NCBI GenBank assembly: GCA_002421685.1
Contig: DISB01000010.1
Coordinates: 179,878 to 243,877 of the forward strand
Length of the DNA stretch: 64,000 nucleotides
DNA from: Bacteroidetes bacterium UBA6221
GTDB lineage: Bacteria > Bacteroidota > Bacteroidia > Chitinophagales > Chitinophagaceae
Direction of reading: 5' to 3'
In this document: piece by piece, positions 42,066-51,570 of the stretch
Numbering within the stretch: position 1 is the stretch's first letter
Layout: each line of letters opens with the position of its first letter
Translations under genes and position numbers: made by a program
Notes under the pieces: generated by a model
What the model was told of the DNA's origin: nothing
The model's input: the letters and a program-made list of their open reading frames with translations, nothing else
Database searches by the model: none

Positions 42066-42728
42066 ATGAATAAGACCAAAGGCATAGTAATTGCGTTCCT
42101 GGCAGTAGGGCTGGGCCTGTCGGCTTGCAACACAGGTGCAATGCGCCGCAATCCCGGTAAGACCTATGCGCCGGATATGACTTATTCGCAGGCGTACGAT
42201 GCTTATACCCACAACCCCAACTTTGCCGACGGCGAAACCAGCCGCCTGCCGGTATCGGGTACAGTGGCTATGGGCCATGAACTGCCCGACCACCTGGTGG
42301 AAGGCGACACGAGTGCCTACAAGACGTTTAATACGAGCATGACTTTTAACGAGGCTGAGCTGGCTGAAGGAGCACGCCTGTTTAATATCTACTGCGGTAT
42401 TTGCCACGGCACTAAACTGGATGGCCAGGGTCCGCTGTTCGTAAGCGGTAAGTTTGCAGCCATGCCTGCTAACTTTAAGGATGGCAAATATCTGCACATG
42501 CCTGTCGGCACTATGTATGCAGCTATCAAGTTTGGTAAGAACGCGATGGGTTCTTACGCCAGCCAGCTGGACATAAAACAACGCTGGATGGTGATAGCTT
42601 ATATCAAAAAGTTCCAGGCGGAGAATGGTGGTGACGCGTTTACAATGGGAACGCCGGCAACAGATGCTGCTACAGCGCATACTGCTGCAGTGGCAGAAGG
42701 GGCAGATACGACACAACAGAAACACTAA
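42066..42728 (+). CDS. actE: Alternative complex III subunit E: lipoprotein mono-haem cytochrome c
   Basis: The protein has a lipoprotein signal (MNKTKGIVIAFLAVGLGLSAC, lipidated Cys21) and a single haem site CGICH at 110-114 with a likely axial Met in YLHMPVGTMY. It is the mono-haem ActE that receives electrons from ActA on the periplasmic side. The C-terminal tail is alanine/threonine-rich. Length 220 is normal. It lies between actD and actF in the operon. Confidence 0.92.
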   Translation: MNKTKGIVIAFLAVGLGLSACNTGAMRRNPGKTYAPDMTYSQAYDAYTHNPNFADGETSRLPVSGTVAMGHELPDHLVEGDTSAYKTFNTSMTFNEAELAEGARLFNIYCGICHGTKLDGQGPLFVSGKFAAMPANFKDGKYLHMPVGTMYAAIKFGKNAMGSYASQLDIKQRWMVIAYIKKFQAENGGDAFTMGTPATDAATAHTAAVAEGADTTQQKH

Positions 42729-42763
42729 AAGAATTAATAAACGTACTTCTAATAGCACATACA

Positions 42764-43975
42764 ATGAACGAACGTTTTGAGCTTCCGGCAAGATTGAGAA
42801 CAACAAGCATAGTACTGATGCTGGTTGGCGTGCTGGTACTTGTAATAGGTGGAGCAACTTTGCTGACCGGGGATCACCATGCACAAACCCGCTTCTGGAT
42901 AGTATTACTGCAAAACAGTGTATTCTTCCTGATGATGGCTGTGGTTTCGGTATTTATACAGGCGGCTGCATCGCTGGCGCAAGGCGGCTGGATAGTAGCC
43001 TACAAAAGGGTGCCTGAAGCCATTGGCGCCAATGTATGGGTATTTGGTGCAATAGCTGCTGTTATATTGTTGTTCATTGCATTCGGTCTTAATATCGACG
43101 GGCATAACCCGATATACCACTGGACACATCCTGAAGGGGATAAGATACTGGAAGGCAAATCTGCTTTCCTGAACAAAGGAATGTTTGCAGGATTTACCAT
43201 TGTAACAATTGCATTGTGGGCTTTCTTCGGGTACAAATTCCGCGCCTTATCGCTGGCACAGGAAAAAGCACCTACCAACAGTACGAAGATATACTGGACG
43301 ATGGTGAAATGGTCTGCCGGTTTCCTGCTGGTATATGCGCTTACGCAAATGAGCACCACGCCCTGGATGTGGTTGATGAGCATTGATGCTCACTGGTACT
43401 CTACCATGTTCAGCTGGTACACATTCGGCAGTGCGTTTGTGAGCGGTATGGCACTGATACTGTTGTTCGTTTTGTCGCTGAAGAACCATGGCTACATGCA
43501 ACTGGTGACTAAAGAACACACGCATGACCTGGGTAAATGGATGTTCGCCTTCAGCATTTTCTGGACCTATGTTTGGTTTGCCCAGTACATGCTGATATGG
43601 TATGGTAATATTCCTGAAGAAACAACATATTTTAAGATACGCCAGCAAGGTCCTTATGGCCTGATATGGTATTCAGTATTCATTATCAACTTCGTCGTAC
43701 CGATACTGGTATTGATGTCGCGCCCCAGTAAGCGTAACTATTTTACCGTTACGTTTATGGCCCTGGCTATTATTTTCGGCCACTGGCTCGACTTCTATAT
43801 CATATCTATGCCCGGCCCCATGGGTGCCGACTGGACGTTAAGCTGGTATGAACTGGGTGTATTTGCCGGATTTGCCGGGTTGCTGATGTTCGTAGTGTTT
43901 AATACATTGACCAAGGCATCGCTGGTAACTGCAAACCATCCTTTGCTGAAAGAGGCGGTATTGCACGAGAGCTAG
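42764..43975 (+). CDS. actF: Alternative complex III subunit F: second NrfD-like membrane protein
   Basis: The 403-residue protein has about ten membrane helices and is the second NrfD-like subunit, ActF. It begins with a short cytoplasmic stretch (MNERFELPARLRTTSIVL) and shows HHAQTRFWIVLLQNSVFFL and WTYVWFAQYMLIWYGNIPEET as typical pieces. ActF resembles ActC but is thought not to bind quinol in the same way; it may take part in proton movement. It is followed by coxB after 51 bases. Confidence 0.93.
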   Translation: MNERFELPARLRTTSIVLMLVGVLVLVIGGATLLTGDHHAQTRFWIVLLQNSVFFLMMAVVSVFIQAAASLAQGGWIVAYKRVPEAIGANVWVFGAIAAVILLFIAFGLNIDGHNPIYHWTHPEGDKILEGKSAFLNKGMFAGFTIVTIALWAFFGYKFRALSLAQEKAPTNSTKIYWTMVKWSAGFLLVYALTQMSTTPWMWLMSIDAHWYSTMFSWYTFGSAFVSGMALILLFVLSLKNHGYMQLVTKEHTHDLGKWMFAFSIFWTYVWFAQYMLIWYGNIPEETTYFKIRQQGPYGLIWYSVFIINFVVPILVLMSRPSKRNYFTVTFMALAIIFGHWLDFYIISMPGPMGADWTLSWYELGVFAGFAGLLMFVVFNTLTKASLVTANHPLLKEAVLHES

Positions 43976-44026
43976 GGATAAAGGAATTGAATATTATTTA
44001 AAACGAACTATTAAGATAAGCTGACT

Positions 44027-45070
44027 ATGTCGGGATTTATTTCAATATTTTTAACGTGCCTGGTATTCTTCATCATATACCAGATCGCCAAAGCGAGCGA
44101 GTTAGCAGGCATATTGCGTGGCGAAGAGAAGACCAAAGCCCAAACCAACCGGCTGATGGGCTGGCTGTTGGTAGCCTTTTTCCTGTTAGGGTTGTACGGC
44201 ATCTACCAATGCCATATAGACATGATAGACAAGATGCTGCCCGTGTCGGCTTCAGACCATGGTGTGCAGTATGACAGCATGTTGTACATCACGCTCGTTG
44301 TAACAGGTATCGTATTCTTCCTGACACAGACCGCCTTGTTTTGGTTCGCCTTCCGTTACCAGGCTTCCGAGCATCGTAAGGCACACTTTTATTCGCACAA
44401 CAATAAGCTGGAGGTAATATGGACTACCATACCCGCGATAGCAATGGCCCTGCTGGTTATCGTTGGTTTGAAGAACTGGGGTACGATGACATCTGACGCG
44501 CCCAAAGACGCAATGGTAGTAGAGATTGTAGGTAAACAATTTAACTGGATCACCCGTTATCCCGGTAAAGACGGTGTATTGGGTAAGAAAGATTTCCGCA
44601 TGACCAACGACGTGGACAACGTATTGGGTATGGACTGGAACGATAAGAACAACCACGATGACGTAGTGATGCAAAATGGTGAACTGCACCTGGTAAAAGG
44701 TAAACCGGTAAAACTGATCATCGGCTCGCGCGACGTGATACATGACGTAGGCCTGCCTCACTTCCGTATGAAGATGGATGCTGTTCCGGGTATCATCACT
44801 ACCATGTGGTTTACCCCTACCATCACTACCAAAGAGATGAAGGAAATAACTGGCAACCCCGACTTCGTGTACGAGATATCCTGCGACCAGATGTGCGGAA
44901 AAGGCCACTATTCAATGCGTGGTACGGTGATAGTGCATAGCGAAGCAGAATTCAGAGCATGGATGAGGATGCAGAAACCGTACTATGCCGGCAACAAGGC
45001 TCCCGAAAAGAGTGCGCCTGCACAGCCTGAACAAAAAACTGATAGTGTTAACGCAATAACGATGAAGTAA
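44027..45070 (+). CDS. coxB: Cytochrome c oxidase subunit II
   Basis: CoxB carries the CuA centre that takes electrons into the oxidase. The 347-residue protein has an extra N-terminal membrane helix, then the two usual helices (about 84-110 and 130-150) and a periplasmic cupredoxin domain. The CuA ligands are H239, C286, C290, H294 and M297 (CDQMCGKGHYSM). The usual Glu between the cysteines is Gln (C-x-Q-x-C), a variant also found elsewhere. A long insert (about 180-220) is typical for Bacteroidota. No fused cytochrome c is present, so electrons probably come from ActE or ActA. Confidence 0.94.
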   Translation: MSGFISIFLTCLVFFIIYQIAKASELAGILRGEEKTKAQTNRLMGWLLVAFFLLGLYGIYQCHIDMIDKMLPVSASDHGVQYDSMLYITLVVTGIVFFLTQTALFWFAFRYQASEHRKAHFYSHNNKLEVIWTTIPAIAMALLVIVGLKNWGTMTSDAPKDAMVVEIVGKQFNWITRYPGKDGVLGKKDFRMTNDVDNVLGMDWNDKNNHDDVVMQNGELHLVKGKPVKLIIGSRDVIHDVGLPHFRMKMDAVPGIITTMWFTPTITTKEMKEITGNPDFVYEISCDQMCGKGHYSMRGTVIVHSEAEFRAWMRMQKPYYAGNKAPEKSAPAQPEQKTDSVNAITMK

Positions 45071-45106
45071 TCGTTCCGGAACGACGGAACAAAAAAAGTG
45101 CAAACA

Positions 45107-46924
45107 ATGAGCGACGTTATCATTCAAGGACCTAATGTAGCGCACACGTATAGTGCGCATGGCGAGCATCATGGCCACGAACACCATGAGCAGCATTTTA
45201 TTACAAAATGGATTTTCAGCCAGGACCATAAGATAATCGGTAAGCAATTCCTGGTTACCGGTATCATATGGGCTATCATCGGTGCGCTGATGTCGGTTTT
45301 TTTCCGTCTCCAGCTCGGTTTCCCCGACGAGACATTCCCCATAATGGAAAAATTCCTGGGCGAATGGGCTAAAGGCGGTAAGCTGTCACCGGAGTTTTAC
45401 TACGCGCTGGTAACCATGCACGGTACGATATTGGTGTTCTTCGTATTGACTGCCGGCCTGAGCGGTACATTTGCCAACCTGCTTATTCCCCTGCAGATAG
45501 GCGCCCGCGATATGGCGTCTCCGTTCATGAATATGTTGTCTTACTGGTTCTTCTTCCTGGCAAGTATCGTGATGTTCGTTTCATTGTTCGTACAAACCGG
45601 GCCCGCTTCCGGCGGATGGACAACCTATCCTCCGCTGAGCGCTCTGAAAGAAGCTTCGTTGGGTTCCGGCCTGGGTATGGACCTGTGGTTGATAAGTATG
45701 GCTCTGTTTGTGGTATCATCGCTGCTGGGTGGCCTTAACTATATTTCTACTATACTGAATATGCGTACCAAAGGTATGGCCATGACACGTATGCCGCTCA
45801 CTATCTGGGCGCTGCTGTTTACCGCCGTGCTGGGCGTATTGTCTTTCCCTGTATTGCTTTCAGGTTTCGTACTGCTGATATTCGACCGCAACTTCGGTAC
45901 CAGCTTCTACTTGTCGGAAATATTCATTGCAGGCAAGGCGTTACCTAATATTGGTGGTTCGGCTATCCTGTACCAGCACTTGTTCTGGTTCCTGGGCCAC
46001 CCCGAGGTGTATATCATCATGTTGCCTGGTATGGGTATAGCTTCAGAAATATTGTCCTGCCACAGCCGCAAACCGATATTCGGTTACTTTGCGATGATCA
46101 TATCGCTGATAGGTATCACCGTGCTGGCCTTCCTGGTATGGGCGCACCATATGTTCGTAACTGGTATGAGCCCCTTCTTAGGTTCTATATTCGTGTTGCT
46201 GACGTTACTGATTGCGGTACCGTCTGCGGTGAAGGTGTTCAACTGGCTCACGACTATATGGAAAGGCAAAATCAGGTTTACCGTTCCGATGTTGTTCGCT
46301 ATCGGTTTTGTTTCCCTGTTCATTTCAGGCGGTCTTACAGGTATCTTCCTGGGTAACTCTGCCCTGGATATCCACCTGCACGATACTTACTTCGTTGTAG
46401 CACACTTCCACATCGTGATGGGTGTGAGCGCATTCTTCGGCATGTTTGCCGGTATATACCATTGGTTCCCCAAAATGTATGGAAGGTTCATGAATAATAC
46501 CCTCGGGTATATCCACTTCTTCCTGACATTTGCCGGCGCTTACCTGATATTCTGGCCAATGCACTACGAAGGTATAGCCGGTATGCCCCGCCGTTACTAC
46601 GACTACAGCGCATGGGAATCATTCAGCCAGTTCGACAGCCTGAACAGTTTCATCAGTATCGTAGCGGTTACCGTGTTCTTTGCTCAGTTGCTGTTCGTTG
46701 TAAACTTCTTCGTGAGCATATTCCGTGGCCGCAAATGCCTGGTACAAAACCCCTGGCAGTCTCCCTCGCTTGAATGGACTACTCCCATCAATCCCGGTCA
46801 TGGTAACTGGGTGGGCGAGATACCAACCGTTCATCGTTGGCCTTACGATTACAAAGACGATGGCCACGGTAACGACTTCATTCCGCAGACCACGCCATTG
46901 CGGGAAGGTGAGGAATCGCATTAG
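45107..46924 (+). CDS. coxA: Cytochrome c oxidase subunit I
   Basis: CoxA holds the low-spin haem and the haem-CuB centre where oxygen is reduced. The ATG at 45107 is preferred; an in-frame GTG is nine bases earlier. The 605-residue protein has about 12 helices, a His-rich N-terminus (HGEHHGHEHHEQH), the CuB ligand region with FLGHPEVYIIMLPG (type A1, with the Glu of the D-channel), WAHHMF and the double haem ligands in HDTYFVVAHFHIV. It closes the act-cox operon; a terminator lies 22 bases after the stop. No subunit III or IV gene follows. Confidence 0.96.
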   Translation: MSDVIIQGPNVAHTYSAHGEHHGHEHHEQHFITKWIFSQDHKIIGKQFLVTGIIWAIIGALMSVFFRLQLGFPDETFPIMEKFLGEWAKGGKLSPEFYYALVTMHGTILVFFVLTAGLSGTFANLLIPLQIGARDMASPFMNMLSYWFFFLASIVMFVSLFVQTGPASGGWTTYPPLSALKEASLGSGLGMDLWLISMALFVVSSLLGGLNYISTILNMRTKGMAMTRMPLTIWALLFTAVLGVLSFPVLLSGFVLLIFDRNFGTSFYLSEIFIAGKALPNIGGSAILYQHLFWFLGHPEVYIIMLPGMGIASEILSCHSRKPIFGYFAMIISLIGITVLAFLVWAHHMFVTGMSPFLGSIFVLLTLLIAVPSAVKVFNWLTTIWKGKIRFTVPMLFAIGFVSLFISGGLTGIFLGNSALDIHLHDTYFVVAHFHIVMGVSAFFGMFAGIYHWFPKMYGRFMNNTLGYIHFFLTFAGAYLIFWPMHYEGIAGMPRRYYDYSAWESFSQFDSLNSFISIVAVTVFFAQLLFVVNFFVSIFRGRKCLVQNPWQSPSLEWTTPINPGHGNWVGEIPTVHRWPYDYKDDGHGNDFIPQTTPLREGEESH

Positions 46925-46946
46925 TAATTAAATAGATTTAGAGTAT

Positions 46947-46975
46947 AAAGGGTTGCCAACTGGCAGCCCTTTTTG
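46947..46975 (+). terminator. Intrinsic terminator ending the act-cox operon
   Basis: AAAGGGTTGCC (46947-46957) pairs with GGCAGCCCTTT (46962-46972, one G-T pair) around AACT and is followed by more T. Confidence 0.85.
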
Positions 46976-47132
46976 CTATGATAAAGTTTTACTAAAAAAC
47001 GGGTAAACGACAGAACCTGTTAAACAAGTTGCCGTATCGGGGTGTTTATTATATGAATAGGATAACTACCCCGAAGTATATGAAATAAAGTATATCCATA
47101 TATAATTGTTCACAAGCACTAAACCACATTGT

Positions 47133-47516
47133 ATGTTTACTGAAGAAAATAAAGAATACACCACCGGCCAACCGGAACCGGATACAGAACAGAACCCGGA
47201 TACGATGAATACCCTGAGCAGCCTTACCGAGACTGCGGTAAAAAAAGGGTATACTGAAAACTTCCAGGTTTCTGACGGCGGTCTGCTGGCGCCCAGCACC
47301 GAGGTTTGTTATCTGCCGCAAGAGGTGAAGATTGATAACTTTTATCGTTTTGAAGGGACTTCCGACCCGGATGACAATGCCATTTTATATTGCCTGCAAA
47401 CCAACGATGGTGTAAAAGGGATGCTGATAGACAGCTATGGGGCAGGCGCCGACGAAAAAATATCAGAGTTCATTAAGAGGGTAGAAGAAATACATAAGGT
47501 TGAAGCTGAAGAATAG
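47133..47516 (+). CDS. Conserved Bacteroidota protein of unknown function
   Basis: The ATG at 47133 gives 127 residues; an in-frame TTG nine codons earlier is less likely. After an acidic, low-complexity start the protein contains LSSLTETAVKKGYTENFQV, then VKIDNFYRFEGTSDPDDNAILYCL and MLIDSYGAGADEKISEFI (in pieces). A Bacteroidota family with FYRFEG-x-SDPDDN and DAYG is often labelled phosphoribosylpyrophosphate synthetase; no PRPP-synthase motif is visible, so I do not use that name. It is cytoplasmic and forms its own unit with a terminator shared with purL. Confidence 0.75.
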   Translation: MFTEENKEYTTGQPEPDTEQNPDTMNTLSSLTETAVKKGYTENFQVSDGGLLAPSTEVCYLPQEVKIDNFYRFEGTSDPDDNAILYCLQTNDGVKGMLIDSYGAGADEKISEFIKRVEEIHKVEAEE

Positions 47517-47538
47517 AAAGCATTCAATCTTATATTAA

Positions 47539-47563
47539 AAGAGGCGGGTGTTGCCCGCCTCTT
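47539..47563. terminator. Bidirectional intrinsic terminator
   Basis: AAGAGGCGGG (47539-47548) and CCCGCCTCTT (47554-47563) form a perfect ten-base stem between convergent genes. Confidence 0.85.
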
Positions 47564-47567
47564 ATTG

Positions 47568-49772
47568 TTATTTCATCAGCTTTTCTATCGCCGTATCGTA
47601 TTTTTCCTTCCAATTGTTCACGTTACCCCAATTCTCTCCGTCTATAATAAGGCTACCATCGCCATTCACTTCGCCTATCTGCACAAAATGATGATTGCCC
47701 ATCATCTGCTCGAAAGCATGTTTTTCAGTGTGGCTCACGCTCACTACTACGCGGCTCTGGCCTTCGCCAAAGAGCCATGCGTCTTTACGCATGTTAGGGT
47801 CACTGCTCACTGCGAAGCCCAGGTTATTCCTGAAACAACTTTCCAGTAACGTAGTAAACAAACCACCTTCAGACACATCGTGCGCCGAGTTGACCTGCTT
47901 ACCGCGAGCCAGTTTCAACACCAGCCTTTGCAAACTGTACTCTTCTTCCATGTCGAAGTAAGGTGCCGGGCTATGCTCCACACCGCATATATTGTGCAGG
48001 TATTCAGAACAGTTGATATCATTCCTGTTCTCGCCTATCACATAAATAATATCGCCGGCATTTTTGAAATACATGGTCATCTTCTGATCGAGTGTATCCA
48101 GCACACCTACCATGCCGATAGTTGGGGTAGGATATACAGGGCCGTCGTCGCTGCTTTGGTTGTAGAAGCTCACGTTACCGCCGGTAACCGGTGTGCCCAG
48201 CTTGCGGCAGGCATCTCCCATGCCTTTTATGGCTTGCTCAAACTGGTAATACACTTCAGGATTGTACGGGTTGCCGAAGTTCAGGCAATTGGTAATGGCT
48301 ACCGGGTCGCCGCCGCTGCACACTATATTGCGGGCAGCCTCGCTCACGGCTATCATAGCACCCTTATAAGGGTCGGCAAATACATAACGGCTGTTGCAGT
48401 CGGTAGTGCAGGCTATACCTTTGGTACTGCCATGCACGCGCACCACTGCAGCATCGGCCGGGTCGTTGGTCTGTGTGTTGCCTGTGCCCACCATGCTGTC
48501 GTATTGTTCATACACCCAGCGTTTGCTGGCTATTGTAGGTAATTGCACCAGTTGTTCAGCTACGGCTTTCAAATCTGCTGGAACAGGAATTGTCTCTGGG
48601 TTGAAGGCTTTTATTTGCTCAAAATATTTCGGCTCCTTCGATTCCCTTTTATATACCGGTGCGCCTCCGCCCAATACCAGGCTTTCGGCAGGCACATCGG
48701 CCACCAGTTCGCCGTCCATATAATATTTCAGGCGTCCATCGGTGGTTACTTCACCTATCTGCTCACAATGTATGTCCCACTTGTCGAATATCTTTTGTAC
48801 CTCTGCTTCCCGTCCTTTCTTCACTACTATCAGCATACGCTCCTGGCTTTCGCTCAGCAGCATTTCCCAGGGCAGCATATTTTCCTGACGGGTAGGCACT
48901 TTGTCCAGGTGTATGATCATCCCGTGCTCACCTTTGGCGCTCATTTCACTGCAAGAGCAGGTGATGCCCGCGGCTCCCATATCCTGCATGCCTATCAGCG
49001 CACCTGTTGGAATAACTTCCAGGCAGGCTTCCAGCAGTTTCTTTTCCTCAAATGGATCGCCCACCTGTACCGATGGCAGGTCTTTGGCGCTATCTTCGGT
49101 AATATCCGCCGATGCGAACGAGGCGCCGCCTATACCGTCTTTACCCGTAGCTGCGCCAACAATAAATACGCTGTTGCCTTCGCCATGCGATGTAGCAGAT
49201 ACCATCTGGCCTGCTTTCACCACGCCTACGCTCATCGCATTCACCAGGGGATTGGTCTGGTAGCAGCTATCAAAATATATTTCACCGCCAACAGTAGGTA
49301 CTCCGAAACAGTTGCCGTAATGCCCTATGCCTTTTACCACGCCCTTCAGCAGCCATTTCGTTTTAGGATTATCCAGCTTGCCGAAGCGTAATGAGTTTAG
49401 CGCGGCAATCGGCCTTGCACCCATCGTAAAAATGTCGCGGTGGATACCACCTACTCCTGTTGCCGCTCCCTGGAAGGGTTCAATTGCGGAAGGGTGGTTA
49501 TGGCTTTCTATTTTAAATACGCAACCCAGTCCGTCACCTATATCTACCAGTCCCGCGTTTTCTTCACCTGCTTTTACCAGCAGCTTTTCACCATCTCGGG
49601 GTAATGTTTTCAGCAGCGTTATAGAATTTTTATAGCTGCAATGTTCGCTCCACATTACTGAATACATGGCCAGCTCGTTGAAGTTGGGCGTGCGGCCGAG
49701 TATCTCTTTTATCTTTATAAATTCTTCTTCTAAAAGGCCAAGTTGCCTGGCTTGTTCTAATGTTGCCTGCAT
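47568..49772 (-). CDS. purL: Phosphoribosylformylglycinamidine synthase subunit PurL
   Basis: PurL makes FGAM from FGAR, ATP and ammonia in purine synthesis. At 734 residues it is the small form that works with PurS and PurQ, neither of which is in this window. The N-terminal marks are YSVMWSEHCSYKNS and the ATP/Mg segment FKIESHNHPSAIEPFQGAATGVGGI (in pieces), followed by RDIFTMGARPIA; later DMGAAGITCSCSEM, and GGNVSFYNQ in the second half. The start at 49772 gives the usual N-terminus (EEEFIKIKEILGRTPN). A promoter element lies 37 bases upstream. The gene stands alone on the minus strand. Confidence 0.96.
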   Translation of the reverse strand: MQATLEQARQLGLLEEEFIKIKEILGRTPNFNELAMYSVMWSEHCSYKNSITLLKTLPRDGEKLLVKAGEENAGLVDIGDGLGCVFKIESHNHPSAIEPFQGAATGVGGIHRDIFTMGARPIAALNSLRFGKLDNPKTKWLLKGVVKGIGHYGNCFGVPTVGGEIYFDSCYQTNPLVNAMSVGVVKAGQMVSATSHGEGNSVFIVGAATGKDGIGGASFASADITEDSAKDLPSVQVGDPFEEKKLLEACLEVIPTGALIGMQDMGAAGITCSCSEMSAKGEHGMIIHLDKVPTRQENMLPWEMLLSESQERMLIVVKKGREAEVQKIFDKWDIHCEQIGEVTTDGRLKYYMDGELVADVPAESLVLGGGAPVYKRESKEPKYFEQIKAFNPETIPVPADLKAVAEQLVQLPTIASKRWVYEQYDSMVGTGNTQTNDPADAAVVRVHGSTKGIACTTDCNSRYVFADPYKGAMIAVSEAARNIVCSGGDPVAITNCLNFGNPYNPEVYYQFEQAIKGMGDACRKLGTPVTGGNVSFYNQSSDDGPVYPTPTIGMVGVLDTLDQKMTMYFKNAGDIIYVIGENRNDINCSEYLHNICGVEHSPAPYFDMEEEYSLQRLVLKLARGKQVNSAHDVSEGGLFTTLLESCFRNNLGFAVSSDPNMRKDAWLFGEGQSRVVVSVSHTEKHAFEQMMGNHHFVQIGEVNGDGSLIIDGENWGNVNNWKEKYDTAIEKLMK

Positions 49773-49809
49773 ATAGCAGTATGTTTTTTTGTGGAATAAA
49801 ATAGAAGTG

Positions 49810-49817
49810 CAAAAGTA
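49810..49817 (-). promoter_or_regulatory. purL promoter, -7 element TACTTTTG
   Basis: The minus strand reads TACTTTTG, matching TAnnTTTG, 37 bases before the purL ATG. Confidence 0.5.
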
Positions 49818-50101
49818 CGTTTTTAAACAGCATTTTGATTAACTGTTTACCGGCGATACATTGAATATTATGCCATGGAATAACTACTATTTATTACGAA
49901 ATAAATTAATAATAATAAAAATTCTATGTTATTATTGATAGCCCAGAAATAGAACACTATTTATGTGATTTTTCATCATGTATCCGCAAGCCCTTGATAT
50001 TCAAATCATAGGCCGAAAATAAATCATACTAAAATGTTATAATATCAAAAAATGTGGCACAATGCGTAAAATTTCCATTTTTTTGGAAGCATGCAGTTTG
50101 T

Positions 50102-50109
50102 TACATTTG
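50102..50109 (+). promoter_or_regulatory. radA promoter, -7 element TACATTTG
   Basis: TACATTTG matches TAnnTTTG. TTG at 50083-50085 is a possible -33 (16-base spacer, slightly short). Confidence 0.5.
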
Positions 50110-50141
50110 TACCAAGTTGTGAATTTAATGGGTTAGTAAGT

Positions 50142-50170
50142 AAGAGCCGCGGGATTCTTCCGGTGGCTCT
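50142..50170 (+). terminator. Terminator-like hairpin in the radA leader (attenuator or end of a small RNA)
   Basis: AAGAGCC (50142-50148) pairs with GGCTCTT (50164-50170); inside, CGG pairs with CCG around GATTCTT. TTCTTTTG follows, a T-rich tail. It stands between the radA promoter element and the ATG at 50196, so transcripts from this promoter must pass it. Confidence 0.6.
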
Positions 50171-50195
50171 TTTCTTTTGTAGTAACTTAGCCCCC

Positions 50196-51569
50196 ATGGC
50201 CAAAATCAAGTCAGCTTTTTTCTGCCAGCAATGTGGATACGAAACACCCAAGTGGACCGGCAAATGCCCGTCCTGCGGGGCATGGAACAGTTTTGTAGAA
50301 GAAGTAATACAGCGCGAAGACAAAGCACAAAAGCAAGCCGCAGAATGGGATGAAGCGGCTAAAGACCTGCGCAAGGCACACAAATTATCTGAAATAACTC
50401 CCCAGGCCGATACCCGTATGATTACCCCCGACCCCGAACTGAACAGGGTGCTGGGCGGAGGCGTAGTGCCGGGTTCGGTGATACTGGTAGCCGGGGAACC
50501 GGGCATAGGAAAATCAACCCTTTTTCTGCAATGTTCCCTGCAGTGGAACAACATAACTATATTATATGTGTCGGGCGAGGAGAGTGCACAGCAGGTGAAA
50601 ATGCGCGCGGAAAGGGTAGGTATAAAGAACGATAATCTCTACCTGCTCACCGCCACGGACATGTCTACCATCTTCCAGGAAGTGAAGAAAGTAAAACCCC
50701 AATTGCTCGTGGTAGATTCTATACAAACGCTGGAATCACCCTTTGTAGAATCGGTCGCGGGCAGTGTATCGCAGGTGCGGGAATGTGCTGCCGAGTTGCA
50801 GCGTTTCGCCAAGGCGAGTAATGTACCCGTGTGCATCATCGGTCATATTACCAAAGAAGGAGCCATAGCCGGTCCAAAAGTATTGGAGCATATGGTGGAT
50901 ACGGTCTTGCAGTTTGAAGGCGACAGGCATTATGCATATAGAATATTGCGCACCATAAAAAACCGTTTCGGCTCCACATCGGAACTGGGTATATACGAAA
51001 TGGTGAGCGCCGGTATGCGCCCCGTCAGCAATCCCTCTGAGATATTACTATCGCAGCACGATGAGCCGCTGAGCGGTATAGCTATTGCATCCACCATGGA
51101 AGGCATGCGACCGCTGATGATTGAAGTGCAGGCATTAGCAACACAAGCTGTGTATGGCACGCCGCAACGAACGGTGAGCGGTATGGACTTGAGAAGATTA
51201 CAATTGTTATTGGCAGTGCTGGAAAAACGCGGTGGCTTTCATTTCGGCTCCAAAGATGTATTTGTAAACATTGCAGGCGGTATCAAAGTAGAAGATCCTT
51301 CGATAGAACTGGCTGTCGTATGTGCCCTGCTTTCCAGCTACGAGGATAAGGCCCTGCCATCCAATATGTGCTTTGTAGGTGAGATAGGTTTGTCGGGCGA
51401 GATACGCGCCGTCAACCGCATAGACCAGCGCATAGCCGAGGCCGACAAACTGGGTATGGATGTCATCATCATACCCAAAGCCAATGCCAAAGGATTAGAC
51501 AAAAAGAACTATACCATAGAAATAAAAACTGCCAACAAGGTGGAAGACGTTTATAGGATGTTGTTTTGA
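50196..51569 (+). CDS. radA: DNA repair protein RadA
   Basis: RadA (Sms) is a RecA-like ATPase that drives branch migration in recombination repair. The ATG at 50196 gives 457 residues with the N-terminal C4 zinc finger at its start (C10, C13, C24, C27: CQQCG, CPSCG); the frame extends upstream but through the leader hairpin. Walker A is GEPGIGKST (100-108), the RadA-specific KNRFG motif is present (KNRFGSTSELG) and the C-terminal Lon-like domain has FVNIAGGIKVEDPSIELA. comF starts one base after the stop. A terminator-like hairpin precedes the gene. Confidence 0.96.
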   Translation: MAKIKSAFFCQQCGYETPKWTGKCPSCGAWNSFVEEVIQREDKAQKQAAEWDEAAKDLRKAHKLSEITPQADTRMITPDPELNRVLGGGVVPGSVILVAGEPGIGKSTLFLQCSLQWNNITILYVSGEESAQQVKMRAERVGIKNDNLYLLTATDMSTIFQEVKKVKPQLLVVDSIQTLESPFVESVAGSVSQVRECAAELQRFAKASNVPVCIIGHITKEGAIAGPKVLEHMVDTVLQFEGDRHYAYRILRTIKNRFGSTSELGIYEMVSAGMRPVSNPSEILLSQHDEPLSGIAIASTMEGMRPLMIEVQALATQAVYGTPQRTVSGMDLRRLQLLLAVLEKRGGFHFGSKDVFVNIAGGIKVEDPSIELAVVCALLSSYEDKALPSNMCFVGEIGLSGEIRAVNRIDQRIAEADKLGMDVIIIPKANAKGLDKKNYTIEIKTANKVEDVYRMLF

Positions 51570-51570
51570 C

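Larger units (their letters stand above)
49773..50195. other. 423-base gap with divergent promoters and the radA leader
   Basis: No protein-coding gene is supported between purL and radA. The left part is very A+T-rich with an eight-base AT inverted repeat near 49909-49937. The right part holds a promoter-like element (50102-50109) and an intrinsic terminator-like hairpin (50142-50170) before the radA ATG. Confidence 0.5.

Noticed and set aside
41841..42884. 347-codon minus-strand frame
   Set aside because: Antisense to actD, actE and the start of actF.
48543..49391. 282-codon plus-strand frame inside purL
   Set aside because: Antisense shadow of the well-conserved purL gene.
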